From positions 62,001 to 126,000 of the forward strand of contig NZ_BMLH01000006.1 in assembly GCF_014645135.1 (NCBI RefSeq): a stretch of 64,000 nt of DNA, read 5' to 3'. This DNA comes from Rheinheimera tangshanensis (lineage in GTDB: Bacteria; Pseudomonadota; Gammaproteobacteria; Enterobacterales; Alteromonadaceae). Positions within the stretch are counted from its first letter, which is position 1. Every line of letters starts with the position of its first letter. Shown here in pieces: positions 51,775 through 61,223 of the stretch. Below the pieces are notes generated by a model. The model searched no databases. It saw nothing but the letters and a program-made list of their open reading frames with translations, and was not told where the DNA came from. The position numbers and the translations under genes were made by a program.

Positions 51775-53349
51775 TTATTCGATTTGCCGACGACCTTCAC
51801 CACCACGCATCTCCCTGCTTTGCGACCGAGGCTGCTCCATCCTGGGTTGCTGTACCCTTGGTTGTTGATAACTACGCTCTACTCTGGGCGACTCAACGCG
51901 AGGCTGTTGATAGCTGCGTTCGATACGCGGCTGTTCAACACGGGGCTGCTGATAGCTTCGTTCGATACGCGGCTGTTCAACACGAGGTTGCTGATAGCTT
52001 CGTTCAATTTTAGGTTGCTCAAATCTGGGCTGTTCAATGCGAGGCGTCTGGTAACTCCGCTCTGGTCGCACCGTATCCACTCGTGGTTGTTGCACAGGAC
52101 GCTCAAATTTCGCTTGTTCAGTCCTTTGGGTCTGGTAAGTGCGTTGAGGGCGGATCATTTCTGCTCCTGGTTGCCTTACGATACGGTCTGGCTCGAGTTC
52201 CTGACGCTTGTTATTTTTCAGCTCCTGACGCAACAGCTGCTGCCTGTCCTTCAACTCGCGGGAATTTGTCGGCTCCACCTGAGCGCGTGGACCTTCTTCT
52301 TTCGCACGACGCATCAGGTCATCGCCTTTTTTATTGCGTTCAAATTGACGGTCTTTTTCTGCAAAGCGCTGCTCTTTCTGAGTATTCACTTTTCGATCTG
52401 GAGCATAACCTTTGTTTTCGCGAGTCTGGGCGGCCCATTCTCTTTGCTGTTCTCTATTCTGATAACTGCGCTGACCACTGAACTCACGTGTTGGCTGATA
52501 ACCCGCGTGGTAGCTCACACCACGCCTGTGGTGCGGGTTATGACGCCAATGATGAGAATTCTTATGGTGAATAATCTGATGACTGCGATAGTAGTAAGGT
52601 TCGCGCCAATGATGGTGATGATCGATCACCACAATCTGACGACGTGGCCAGTGGAAACTGCTGAAATAAAAACCAGGGGCGATCTGAATACCCACACCCC
52701 AGGAAAATCCGCGATGTACGGCATAACCTACTGGGACATGCCAGTAAACAGGTTGATAACTGCGCCACCACCAGGGTCCGTACACGACGTAAGGGTCGTA
52801 ATAAGGAATATAAACAACTTGCGGAGAGGCAGGTTCAATGATGATAGTTTTTTCTTGCCTGACCACTTTAATATGTTCTTGCTTATCCAGATTACCTGAA
52901 GCATAAGCTTTATTACGCAAAGTCTGGATACTGGTCATCACTTGCGCTTCCTGACCTAAAAAGGCGTCGCCTAAGCGCTGAGTCCAGTCAATATCGTCGC
53001 TCATACGTTCCAGCAACTGCGGGAAAGGCACCAAAGCTTTTACGCTTGGGTCCCAATCTTCGTCTTCAACTTCCTCCAACGCTTGTTCAGCACTGTAGTT
53101 TGGGTGTTCTTCCACCCACCTATTGGCTTTAATGATTTCCAGCGGGTAAGTCGAGGCAATCAGCACATGCGACAATACTGTATCCGGGTACAAAGCAATG
53201 GGTGCAAGCATAGCGTCCAGCTCAGCCTGACTAAAACTTTGCACAGTGCTACCGGCACTGGCGGTTTGTTGTGCTGCTACTGGGGCAACCAACAAGGCTG
53301 GGAATAAAGCCACTGAAAGCAAAGGTAAGCATTTCATCAGGGCACGCAT
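51775..53349 (-). CDS. DUF3300 domain protein with tandem-repeat C-terminus
   Basis: An exported protein of 524 residues (signal peptide MRALMKCLPLLSVALFPALLVAPVAA). The DUF3300 domain covers ~38-250 (AELDAMLAPIALYPDTVLSHVL, YPLEIIKANRWVEEHP, WDPSVKALVPFPQLL). The middle is rich in Trp, His and Tyr (HRRGVSYHAGY). Residues ~395-510 are highly charged, with Arg/Gln/Glu/Pro-rich 14-residue repeats like RIERSYQQPRVEQP. The DUF3300 function is unknown; the basic tail could bind polyanions such as LPS or DNA (inference). It precedes blaPER on the same strand. Confidence 0.86.
   Translation of the reverse strand: MRALMKCLPLLSVALFPALLVAPVAAQQTASAGSTVQSFSQAELDAMLAPIALYPDTVLSHVLIASTYPLEIIKANRWVEEHPNYSAEQALEEVEDEDWDPSVKALVPFPQLLERMSDDIDWTQRLGDAFLGQEAQVMTSIQTLRNKAYASGNLDKQEHIKVVRQEKTIIIEPASPQVVYIPYYDPYVVYGPWWWRSYQPVYWHVPVGYAVHRGFSWGVGIQIAPGFYFSSFHWPRRQIVVIDHHHHWREPYYYRSHQIIHHKNSHHWRHNPHHRRGVSYHAGYQPTREFSGQRSYQNREQQREWAAQTRENKGYAPDRKVNTQKEQRFAEKDRQFERNKKGDDLMRRAKEEGPRAQVEPTNSRELKDRQQLLRQELKNNKRQELEPDRIVRQPGAEMIRPQRTYQTQRTEQAKFERPVQQPRVDTVRPERSYQTPRIEQPRFEQPKIERSYQQPRVEQPRIERSYQQPRVEQPRIERSYQQPRVESPRVERSYQQPRVQQPRMEQPRSQSREMRGGEGRRQIE
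51863..52030. repeat. Four 42-bp tandem units encoding the DUF3300 tail
   Basis: Units start at about 51863, 51905, 51947 and 51989, in phase with the reading frame; each encodes 14 residues. The second and third units are nearly identical (shared core TTCGATACGCGGCTGTTCAA), the outer ones diverged. Further degenerate copies continue to ~52130. Confidence 0.85.
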
Positions 53350-53517
53350 TGTAAGCTCCTGCCACTTTTGTGGCCGCTAAAACCCGGATCTAAAGGTAAA
53401 AGTGTCGCGAGATCCGACGCCACACTCTAAAAATTTCATCGACTGATGGATTTATCACCAGCTTGCATCAGTTTATAGCAAGTATTGTCTGAACAGCTTC
53501 TGAATACTGGCTACAGT

Positions 53518-54402
53518 TTAGGCTTTGACTTTAAAAAGCGCTGAAGGTTTAAAACCTGTGACTAACGAAGTGCCCGTAATGACCACAGCCACCCCAACAA
53601 AAGTATGCCAGCCTAAAACCTCGTTTAAAAACACATGACCCCAAAATACGCCAAAGACTGGAATTAAAAAGGTCACAGTTAATGCAGGCGTTGCCCCCTC
53701 GTCCTGAACTAAACGGAAATAGAGCAAATAAGCTACACCTGTACAAAGTACACCCAGAGCCAGAACTGCAGCAGCTACATTCAGACTGATATCCGTTTGT
53801 ACCGGCATAAACAACATCACAGGAGCCAGCATCAGGGTTGAGGTCCACATACTGCCGTGAGCATTGGTGTAAGGCGCGACCGATTTTGCTAAACGTGTGT
53901 AATGAGTAGCGATGCCATAACAAAAAGCAGCGCCTGCCGCACAACACACGGCCACTAAAGCTCCGGGTTCCAGCACTACAGGGTCAAAACCCACCAATAT
54001 GGCTACACCACTGATGCCAAGCACTAAGCCTGTTGCAATTCGTAAAGTTAAAGCTTGCCGGAACACCATGATACCTATCAAAGCCCCCCAGATAGGCGCT
54101 GTGGCATTGACTACAGATAAAACTGACGCTGTTAAAGTTTGCGCTGCATAGGCAAATAACAAAAACGGTAAAGCTGAGTTAAAAAAGCCGAGGATAAAAA
54201 AATGCTTCCAATTATTTTTTAAATCCAATTGATGCTTTTTCAACAACCAGCCCATCAACCCCAGAAACAACGCCGCAAACAACACCCGGCCCGTCATTAA
54301 GGCTGCAGGCCCTAAACTGCCAACAGCAATACGCATAAACAAAAACGATGAGCCCCAGATAGCAGCCAAGCTAAAAAGACGGATAAAACTGGCAGCTTGC
54401 AT
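53518..54402 (-). CDS. EamA/DMT family membrane transporter
   Basis: An inner-membrane protein of 294 residues with ten membrane segments in two EamA domains (FIRLFSLAAIWGSSFLFMR at the start, AYLLYFRLVQDEGATPALTV and FGVFWGHVFLNEVLGW in the second half). It resembles RhaT/YdcZ-type permeases of the ExoD-DMT group; substrate unknown. It is not closely related to the DMT gene at 42781. Single-gene unit between DUF3300 and dcd. Confidence 0.85.
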   Translation of the reverse strand: MQAASFIRLFSLAAIWGSSFLFMRIAVGSLGPAALMTGRVLFAALFLGLMGWLLKKHQLDLKNNWKHFFILGFFNSALPFLLFAYAAQTLTASVLSVVNATAPIWGALIGIMVFRQALTLRIATGLVLGISGVAILVGFDPVVLEPGALVAVCCAAGAAFCYGIATHYTRLAKSVAPYTNAHGSMWTSTLMLAPVMLFMPVQTDISLNVAAAVLALGVLCTGVAYLLYFRLVQDEGATPALTVTFLIPVFGVFWGHVFLNEVLGWHTFVGVAVVITGTSLVTGFKPSALFKVKA

Positions 54403-54695
54403 TAAAAACTCCTGTACGCAATCAAATCTGAGGTTGCTGTTTGAATTAGCCTGACAACTCTTTGGATAAATTCTGTTTTTTTTAACTAAATATTCAGTGA
54501 ATGCGACAGGAATTGCTAAAAAAATGAAAAAATCTAAAAAAGCCGGGTTGCGAAGCTATGCAAATATATTGCATAATTACCCCGCTTCATTTTTGCTTTA
54601 TTGCTTCAGCCCATACCACTTTTGTATGGGCTTTTTCATTTCTGCGGCGATTGACGCCGTTAACAACGCCACAGCTTCAAATACGAAGCAGTTTT
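54403..54695. promoter_or_regulatory. Intergenic region with an AT-rich dyad and an orphan plus-strand terminator
   Basis: TATGCAAATATATTGCATA (54557-54575) is a near-perfect palindrome of the kind bound by dimeric regulators. At 54609-54636 AGCCCATA and TATGGGCT form a stem followed by TTTTT on the plus strand, although no plus-strand gene ends here. Both could belong to a small plus-strand RNA. A short open frame at 54497-54718 looks spurious. Confidence 0.5.
54609..54636 (+). terminator. Rho-independent terminator without an upstream plus-strand gene
   Basis: AGCCCATA and TATGGGCT pair across CCACTTTTG, followed by TTTTT. It faces against the dcd and DMT genes, so it may end a small RNA starting near 54440-54560. 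Confidence 0.7.
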
Positions 54696-55286
54696 TTAGC
54701 TCTGATCATCCTGGCTGATACGGCTTGCCACCGCACCTGTTTGCTGTTGGTATTTCGCATCAACTCTTTTGTTGTATGGCCGCGCCGCTTCACCTGTCAT
54801 AGTTTCAAAATTCAGCGCACCAATTTTCATATTGGGTCTAAGTGCCAGCGGTAAACGACCACTGTTGTAAAACTCCAGCACTATATTGCCAGACCAACCC
54901 GGATCGATACGGTGTGCCGTTACATGCACCATTAAACCCAAACGGGCTAATGAAGAACGGCCATCCAACCAACCTACGATATCAGCAGGCAAAGTGACGG
55001 ATTCAAGCGTAATAGCCAACGCCAGTTCGCCTGGGTGCAGGAAAAAGGCTTCGTCATCTGTCAGTACAATTTCATCGCTCATCACTGAATTCAGCGCTAA
55101 ATCCACTTCTTCACGTGGGCCACTTAAATCAATAAAAGGTGCAGCATAGGCACGAAAAGTACGGAATTTATGGCCTAAACGAATATCCACGCTGACACCG
55201 CTGATCATATCCGGTGTTGGCCGTGGCGTAATTTGGATCTTGCCTGCTTCGATGTAGGCTTCAATGTCGCGGTCACACAATCTCAT
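54696..55286 (-). CDS. dcd: dCTP deaminase
   Basis: It deaminates dCTP to dUTP, the main source of dUMP for thymidylate in gammaproteobacteria. The protein of 196 residues shows the dUTPase-like fold: [27 protein letters not shown] with the catalytic Glu in [12 protein letters not shown], and [12 protein letters not shown]. Length is close to the E. coli 193. It starts two bases after apbC and is the last gene of that pair. Confidence 0.95.
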   Translation of the reverse strand: MRLCDRDIEAYIEAGKIQITPRPTPDMISGVSVDIRLGHKFRTFRAYAAPFIDLSGPREEVDLALNSVMSDEIVLTDDEAFFLHPGELALAITLESVTLPADIVGWLDGRSSLARLGLMVHVTAHRIDPGWSGNIVLEFYNSGRLPLALRPNMKIGALNFETMTGEAARPYNKRVDAKYQQQTGAVASRISQDDQS

Positions 55287-55288
55287 GG

Positions 55289-56380
55289 TTAATCATCCGT
55301 AAAAATAATGTCGGGTTGCTGCGCTTGCTGATGTTGGGAGTTCCAATATAAAGCAAAGCTCAGTTGTCGTGCTATAGCCCGGTAAAAACCAGTACCGCTT
55401 TCGGCTGGGTTCAGCACTAAAGGCGTTCCGGCATCACAGGACTGGCGTATTTGTTTTTGTAAGGGTAACTGCCCCAGCACTGGTACCTGATAACGTTCAG
55501 CTAATTCTAAGCCGCCATTGGTACCAAAAATATCGTCGATTTCGCCGCAGTGGCTGCACTGATAAAAACTCATGTTCTCTACCAGTCCAAGTACAGGAAT
55601 ATTCACGCTGCGAAACATAGAAATGGCTTTTTGTGCATCAGCCAAGGCCACATCCTGCGGTGTTGTGACTATTAAAGCTCCGGTCACCGGCAGTTTTTGC
55701 GACATAGTGAGCTGAATATCGCCTGTGCCAGGTGGCATATCGACAATTAAATAATCTAAATCCGGCCACAAAGTTTCGTTTAATAGCTGCAGCAACGCCT
55801 GACTGGCCATAGGGCCACGCCAGACCGAGGCTTGTTCCGGGTCGACTAAAAAGCCGATCGACTGCAGATAAATGCCAGCAGCTTGTTTAGGCAATAAATG
55901 CTTATCGTCCGGTGACTCCGCTTTGGCATTTTTTAAACCCAACATAGTCGGAATAGACGGGCCATAAATATCCGCATCCAAAAGCCCCGTTTTAGCGCCT
56001 TCTAAGCCTAATGCCACCGCCAGATTGACCGCAGTGGTGCTTTTACCCACACCACCTTTGCCAGACGCCACCAAAATCACTTGTTTGATAGTGCGGTAGG
56101 CAGGTTCTGCGGCGTTTTCGCTTCGAAGTTCCAGAGTCAGATTTGGCTGCACCTGCTGCAGTACAGGTAATAATTCATCAGCCAAAGAGGACCATGGGAA
56201 CTTCAGCGTTAAGCTCAGGCTATTTTGTTTGCTGTTAAAACTGGCCTGCTGGATCAAGCTATCCAGCGGCATAGGAAATTCACTGCTTTGAAATTCAGCC
56301 AAAGTTTTGGCTAAGAGTTCTGGCATGCCATCGGCTGAAGATGACTGTTCTGCCGCTTTTTTAAACCATTTAAACCACAT
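55289..56380 (-). CDS. apbC: Iron-sulfur cluster carrier protein ApbC (Mrp family)
   Basis: A P-loop NTPase that holds and transfers 4Fe-4S clusters. Deviant Walker [15 protein letters not shown] near residue 115, [15 protein letters not shown] near 220 and the CxxC pair in [10 protein letters not shown] (cluster site) are clear. The N-terminal ~100 residues form the DUF59-like region. I prefer ATG 56380 to an in-frame TTG at 56392; the ribosome-binding site is weak for both. It is divergent from metG and followed by dcd, a conserved arrangement. Confidence 0.93.
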   Translation of the reverse strand: MWFKWFKKAAEQSSSADGMPELLAKTLAEFQSSEFPMPLDSLIQQASFNSKQNSLSLTLKFPWSSLADELLPVLQQVQPNLTLELRSENAAEPAYRTIKQVILVASGKGGVGKSTTAVNLAVALGLEGAKTGLLDADIYGPSIPTMLGLKNAKAESPDDKHLLPKQAAGIYLQSIGFLVDPEQASVWRGPMASQALLQLLNETLWPDLDYLIVDMPPGTGDIQLTMSQKLPVTGALIVTTPQDVALADAQKAISMFRSVNIPVLGLVENMSFYQCSHCGEIDDIFGTNGGLELAERYQVPVLGQLPLQKQIRQSCDAGTPLVLNPAESGTGFYRAIARQLSFALYWNSQHQQAQQPDIIFTDD

Positions 56381-56546
56381 CGTCTCACTCAATTTGTGTT
56401 GCTGAACGGGTTCAATTCCTGTGAACTGTCTTTTGCGCCCACTTTACCAGCTTTTCAGCGTTTTGCTGCTGTTGAACTGGTGCGCTTTAACGCGCGCTAT
56501 TGTATCATTAAGCCACTTTTTTCAGTGATATATCTATGAGTTATCG

Positions 56547-58607
56547 ATGACACAACGCAAAATTTTGATCACCAGTGCTTTACCTTATGCCAATGGCCCC
56601 ATTCACTTAGGTCATATGCTGGAATATATTCAGACTGATATCTGGTCCCGTTTCCAAAAAGCCCGTGGTCATCAGTGTTATTACGTCTGCGCCGACGATG
56701 CTCATGGCACCCCTATTATGCTCAAAGCTCAGCAACTGGGGATCACACCAGAGCAGATGATTGCGCAAACCTCGCAAGAACATCAGGCAGACTTTGCTGA
56801 ATTTTTAATAGGTTTTGATAACTATCACAGCACGCACAGCGAAGAAAACAAGCAGTTTGCCAGCGATATCTATACCAAGCTGGACCAGGGTGGTTATATC
56901 AAACGCAAAACCATCAGCCAGTTGTTTGACCCTGAAAAACAAATGTTCCTGCCGGACCGTTTTGTCAAAGGTGACTGCCCTAAATGTGGTGCTTTGGATC
57001 AAAACGGCGACAGCTGCGATTCATGCGGCGCAACCTACAGTCCAACTGAACTGAAGAACCCACGTTCAGTGGTGTCAGGCGCTACGCCTGTGCTCAAAGA
57101 CAGCGAACACTATTTCTTCGACCTGCCCGCTTTTGAGCAAATGCTAAAAGACTGGACCCGCAGTGGTTCATTGCAGGACGAAATGGCGAACAAACTGCAG
57201 GAATGGTTTACTGAAGGCCTGCAGCAATGGGATATCAGCCGCGACGCACCTTATTTTGGTTTTGAAATTCCAGGCGCGCCAGGCAAGTTTTTCTACGTCT
57301 GGTTAGACGCACCGATCGGCTACTTAGCCAGCTTTAAAAACTACTGTGATAAAACCGGCGTGAACTTTGATCAGTTCTGGCAAAAAGACTCAGACGCTGA
57401 GATTTACCACTTTATCGGCAAAGACATTATCTATTTCCACAGCTTGTTCTGGCCAGCTATGTTAGATGGCGCGGGTTACCGTAAACCTACTTCTGTCTAT
57501 GCGCACGGTTTTGTTACTGTCAACGGCGCCAAAATGTCCAAGTCTCGTGGCACCTTTATCAAAGCCCGTACTTATCTGGAACATTTAAACCCGGAGTATC
57601 TGCGTTATTACTTTGCGTCTAAGCTCACCAGCAACATCACTGATTTAGACTTAAATCTGGAAGACTTTGCGCAAAAAGTGAATGCAGACTTAGTAGGTAA
57701 AGTGGTGAATATCGCCAGCCGCTGCGCCAGCTTTATCAGCAAAAAATTCGATGGCAAGTTAACAGCAGACATTGCCGAACCTGCTTTATTAGCTGAATTT
57801 ACGGCTGCAGGCGAAACCATTGCCGAAAGCTTTGAGAAACGTGAATTTGCCCGTGCTATCCGCGAAATTATGGCGCTGGCCGATAAAGCCAACCAGTATA
57901 TAGATGCCAAAGCGCCTTGGGTGCTGGCAAAAAATGAAGCGACCTTAACCGAAGCGCATTTAGTCTGTTCTATGGGTATTAACCTGTTCCGCGTACTGAT
58001 GCATTACTTAAAACCAGTGCTGCCGGCTATGGCCAAAGAAGTGGAACTGTTTTTAAACGACGAATTAAGCTGGTCGACTTATCAGACCGCTTTAACCAAT
58101 CACAGCATCAACGTATTTAAGCCTCTGATGCAACGCGTCGAAATGACCAAGGTAGAAGCTATGATCGAAGGCTCAAAAGAAAACTTACAACCTACAGCTG
58201 CTGTTGCTGCACCAAAAGCCGCGGAAACAAAAGCAGCTCCTGCGGCTGTATCTTCAGACGCCGCTATTGAGCCTATTGGTGAAACCATCAGCATTGATGA
58301 CTTTGCTAAGCTGGATTTACGGGTTGCCCGTATTATCAACGCTGAACATGTCGAAGGCGCTGACAAGCTGGTGAAACTGCAACTGGATTTAGGCAATGAG
58401 CAACGTCAGGTGTTTGCTGGTATTAAATCCGCGTATCAGCCAGAGCAGTTAATTGGCCGTCTGACGGTGATGGTGGCGAACTTAGCGCCACGTAAAATGC
58501 GTTTTGGCATGTCCGAAGGTATGGTGATGGCCGCAGGCCCTGGTGGCAGTGATATTTTCCTGTTAACACCAGATGATGGTGCTACGCCAGGTATGAGAGT
58601 GAAGTAA
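56547..58607 (+). CDS. metG: Methionine-tRNA ligase
   Basis: It charges initiator and elongator tRNA-Met. The 686-residue protein has the HIGH motif as PIHLGHM (~14-20), the zinc knuckle [21 protein letters not shown] (~144-164, shown shorter as CPKCG and CDSCG), KMSKSRG near 333 and an anticodon-binding domain. An Ala/Lys linker (~545-575) leads to a C-terminal EMAP-II-like tRNA-binding domain ([17 protein letters not shown]) as in E. coli MetG. The ATG has a weak Shine-Dalgarno. It is divergent from apbC. Confidence 0.97.
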   Translation: MTQRKILITSALPYANGPIHLGHMLEYIQTDIWSRFQKARGHQCYYVCADDAHGTPIMLKAQQLGITPEQMIAQTSQEHQADFAEFLIGFDNYHSTHSEENKQFASDIYTKLDQGGYIKRKTISQLFDPEKQMFLPDRFVKGDCPKCGALDQNGDSCDSCGATYSPTELKNPRSVVSGATPVLKDSEHYFFDLPAFEQMLKDWTRSGSLQDEMANKLQEWFTEGLQQWDISRDAPYFGFEIPGAPGKFFYVWLDAPIGYLASFKNYCDKTGVNFDQFWQKDSDAEIYHFIGKDIIYFHSLFWPAMLDGAGYRKPTSVYAHGFVTVNGAKMSKSRGTFIKARTYLEHLNPEYLRYYFASKLTSNITDLDLNLEDFAQKVNADLVGKVVNIASRCASFISKKFDGKLTADIAEPALLAEFTAAGETIAESFEKREFARAIREIMALADKANQYIDAKAPWVLAKNEATLTEAHLVCSMGINLFRVLMHYLKPVLPAMAKEVELFLNDELSWSTYQTALTNHSINVFKPLMQRVEMTKVEAMIEGSKENLQPTAAVAAPKAAETKAAPAAVSSDAAIEPIGETISIDDFAKLDLRVARIINAEHVEGADKLVKLQLDLGNEQRQVFAGIKSAYQPEQLIGRLTVMVANLAPRKMRFGMSEGMVMAAGPGGSDIFLLTPDDGATPGMRVK

Positions 58608-58613
58608 AAATAC

Positions 58614-58646
58614 GGGCGGGTCCGATGTAAATCTCCCGCCCTTTTT
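58614..58646 (+). terminator. Rho-independent terminator of metG
   Basis: GGGCGGG and CCCGCCC form a strong 7-bp stem around a 14-base loop, followed by TTTTT, seven bases after the metG stop. Confidence 0.9.
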
Positions 58647-58669
58647 CGTAGCCGTTTGCAGGAAGCTTT

Positions 58670-60076
58670 ATGTCTAACATTCTGCGTTCGTTTTCTTCGT
58701 TGTATTTTGCCACTTTATTGATGGTACTCGCCTCTGGGGTACTGACCACCTATTTAGGTTTGCGCCTTGCCGCAGACTCTGCCGCACAAATCTGGATAGG
58801 CGGCATGATGTCGGCTTATTATCTGGGTTTGGTGGCTGGTTCAAAAGTTGGACACCGTTTAATAGCCAGGGTCGGTCATATCCGTGCTTTTGTCGCCAGT
58901 GCCGGCATCACCACAGCCAGTGCTTTGGGCCATGCCTTAATAGACGATTTAGCCATCTGGCTGGTGCTGCGTCTGATGGTGGGTATGGGCATGATGTGCA
59001 TGTATATGGTGCTGGAAAGCTGGCTGAATGAGCAAGCTGACAGCAAAAACCGCGGCACAGTCTTTGCCAGTTATATGATTGTCTCGTATTTAGGCTTAGT
59101 GCTGGGCCAATTGGCCATTAGCTTAAACCCGGAATTAACCCTAAAACCTCTGCTGATTGTCGCTATGTGCTTTGCGCTTTGTATTGTGCCTCTGGCCTTA
59201 ACCCGCCGTATTCACCCTGCGCCTTTACAACCAGCACCACTTAAAATCAAACTGTTTTGGCAAAAAGTGCCACAGTCACTAACCACCATTGCGATGGCTG
59301 GTGTCATAGTTGGCTCTTTTTATGGTCTGGCCCCAGCTTATATCGCCCATAGCGGCGCCAGTACAGAACAAGTAGCAGCTTATATGGCCACTACTGTGAT
59401 TGCAGGCTTATTAGCGCAGTGGCCTATGGGTCGTTTGTCCGACAAAATTCGTCGCAGCCGTTTAATTCGTATCAATACAGTGCTGCTCGGTGGCGTGGTG
59501 CTTTGTATTGCCATCTTGCCTTTAAGTGGCATTTTTGCGCTTATCTTCACTTTTGCTTTTGGCATTCTGGCTTTTACCTTGTACCCACTGGCCACAGCGC
59601 TGGCGAATCAGAATGTCGAGCAAGAACATAGAGTGGCTTTATCCGCTACTATTTTGCTGACCTTTGGTATGGGTGCTTGTATAGGACCGTTAATTGCCTC
59701 AGCCTTTATGCAATTGGTCGGCAACAGTATGTTGTATGGGTTTATGGCGCTTTGTACCTTGCTGCTGTTTTTACGTTTAACTCAGGTTAATTATCAGCAA
59801 AAACAACAGGATAAAGAAGTGTCGCAAGATTATGTGATGGCATCCGGCGATTTAGTGTCTTCGCCTTTAGCCGCGGCTTTAGATCCTCGGGTGGACGAAC
59901 AAATGGTGCAAGAGCAAATGGTGCATCCACATCATCCGGATGCCGACCTGCCTACAGCGGATCAAGAGCTAAGCAGTATGGATGTGGAACCAGAAGCTGC
60001 TGTAAACACTGAAACTGTTGAAGCTGTGGATGAAGCAGATAAACACCAAATATCAGATCACAACAAACCGGCTTAA
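58670..60076 (+). CDS. MFS transporter, YcaD-like, with acidic C-terminal tail
   Basis: A 468-residue inner-membrane protein with 12 membrane segments (to ~residue 385): SLYFATLLMVLASGVLTTYL, YYLGLVAGSKVGHRLIARVGHIRAF with the MFS loop motif, and MVLESWLNEQADSKNRG. It resembles YcaD/UMF-type permeases; substrate unknown. The last ~85 residues are hydrophilic, acidic and His/Val-rich (QMVHPHHPDADLP), a cytoplasmic tail longer than usual. The stop codon lies within a terminator-like palindrome. Confidence 0.87.
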   Translation: MSNILRSFSSLYFATLLMVLASGVLTTYLGLRLAADSAAQIWIGGMMSAYYLGLVAGSKVGHRLIARVGHIRAFVASAGITTASALGHALIDDLAIWLVLRLMVGMGMMCMYMVLESWLNEQADSKNRGTVFASYMIVSYLGLVLGQLAISLNPELTLKPLLIVAMCFALCIVPLALTRRIHPAPLQPAPLKIKLFWQKVPQSLTTIAMAGVIVGSFYGLAPAYIAHSGASTEQVAAYMATTVIAGLLAQWPMGRLSDKIRRSRLIRINTVLLGGVVLCIAILPLSGIFALIFTFAFGILAFTLYPLATALANQNVEQEHRVALSATILLTFGMGACIGPLIASAFMQLVGNSMLYGFMALCTLLLFLRLTQVNYQQKQQDKEVSQDYVMASGDLVSSPLAAALDPRVDEQMVQEQMVHPHHPDADLPTADQELSSMDVEPEAAVNTETVEAVDEADKHQISDHNKPA

Positions 60077-60093
60077 GCCGGTTTGTTGTTTTT
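60062..60093. terminator. Palindromic terminator overlapping the MFS stop codon
   Basis: AACAAACCGGC and GCCGGTTTGTT are perfectly inverted around TTAA, followed by TGTTTTTA. The TAA stop of the MFS gene lies in the loop. It also serves the convergent oxidoreductase gene. Confidence 0.85.
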
Positions 60094-60114
60094 AAAGCAT
60101 GACAGACGAAGAAA

Positions 60115-61125
60115 TCAAAACAGAGTGAGCACCAGTTTTCCTACCACAGCATTCGAAGCCAATAACTGATGCGCCCGCTCCGCTTCAGCCCAGTCGATAC
60201 TCTGCGCCAGTACAGCTTTTATTTTTCCTTCAGCCAAAGCCATTCCAAACTGCTGATTAAAATCACTGATTAACGCCGCTTTGTAGCCGTCAGTTCGATT
60301 TCGAAGTGTGGAGCATAAAAGCTGGCCGCGTTTTTTCAGCATCAGGCCTAAATCCAGCTCTGGTGTCATACGGCCACCGAGCATAGAAAGCACGACAATC
60401 TGGCCATCCAGTGCCAACAGCTGAATATCTTTGGTTATATAGTCCCCCGCTACAGGATCGATAATTAAATCAAAGCCTTGAGGGCGCGCTGCTTTTAATT
60501 CAGTAACAAAATCCTGAGTTTTATAATTGACAGCCACATCAGCGCCTAAGGCTAAACACGCTTTGGCTTTGTCATCTGAACCTACAGTGACAGCAACAAA
60601 ACAACCCAAAGCTTTACCTAACTGAATAGCTGCAGTACCAACACCACTGGCTCCGGCATGCACTAACAAGGCCCCTTGATCCGGTAAACTCCCGACAACA
60701 CGCATCGCCTGAAATGCAGTTAAAAACACCTCCGCACAGGCTGCCGCTTCGCTCATGCCTAAAGACGCAGGTTTTTTGATTAAATGCTCAGCTGGCAACG
60801 CCACATACTGCGCATAACCACCACCAGGCACTAAACCAAAAACAGCCTCGCCTAGCCATTCTGATGACACATCTGCAGCCACAGCCACTACAGTGCCAGC
60901 GACCTCTAAACCTAATATATCCGACTCCCCTGCTGGTGGCGGATAAAGTCCGGAGCGCTGCAATAAGTCAGCTCTGTTGACGCCGGCAGCTGCGACTTTC
61001 AGCAACACCTGCCCGGCTTTTAACGCTGGGACAGCCACTGTGGTTTGCTGCAACTGGCTTTGATTACCTGGGTTAATCACCTCAATAGCGATCATCTGAT
61101 TGGGTACAACATAGTTTTGCGTCAC
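60115..61125 (-). CDS. NAD(P)H quinone oxidoreductase (zinc-independent MDR, PIG3-like)
   Basis: A medium-chain reductase of the quinone oxidoreductase/TP53I3 branch. The N-terminal GroES-like fold is followed by GVNRADLLQRSGLYPPPAGESDILGLEVAG (first 20 residues are the family block), HAGASGVGTAAIQLGKALG for NADPH, and GADVAVNYKTQDF. No zinc-site cysteines are present. A GTG start with AAGGATC upstream gives 336 residues; an ATG at 61095 (MIAIEVINPG) matches family N-termini better. The cell role is probably detoxification of quinones. It is divergent from rlmI. Confidence 0.88.
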   Translation of the reverse strand: MTQNYVVPNQMIAIEVINPGNQSQLQQTTVAVPALKAGQVLLKVAAAGVNRADLLQRSGLYPPPAGESDILGLEVAGTVVAVAADVSSEWLGEAVFGLVPGGGYAQYVALPAEHLIKKPASLGMSEAAACAEVFLTAFQAMRVVGSLPDQGALLVHAGASGVGTAAIQLGKALGCFVAVTVGSDDKAKACLALGADVAVNYKTQDFVTELKAARPQGFDLIIDPVAGDYITKDIQLLALDGQIVVLSMLGGRMTPELDLGLMLKKRGQLLCSTLRNRTDGYKAALISDFNQQFGMALAEGKIKAVLAQSIDWAEAERAHQLLASNAVVGKLVLTLF

Positions 61126-61223
61126 GTTAGCCGATCCTTTTCTTTGTTTTGCACTAGTTTTGCTTTAGCTTTTGCGCGCTCTTCACTAAAATAGCGCCCC
61201 TTGCCCATCTACAGAGTTGACCT

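Noticed and set aside
51784-52899. Plus-strand open frame of 371 codons opposite DUF3300
   Set aside because: It is the mirror of the repeat-rich DUF3300 gene; the minus-strand product has a signal peptide and a known domain, the plus-strand one has neither.
48000-53500. Insertion sequence or integron flanking the beta-lactamase
   Set aside because: I looked for a transposase, ISCR or integron sequence and inverted repeats on both sides and found none; only the REP-like palindrome is present.
54497-54718. Plus-strand 73-codon open frame upstream of dcd
   Set aside because: It runs through a terminator hairpin and into the 3' end of dcd, has no Shine-Dalgarno and no protein-like pattern.
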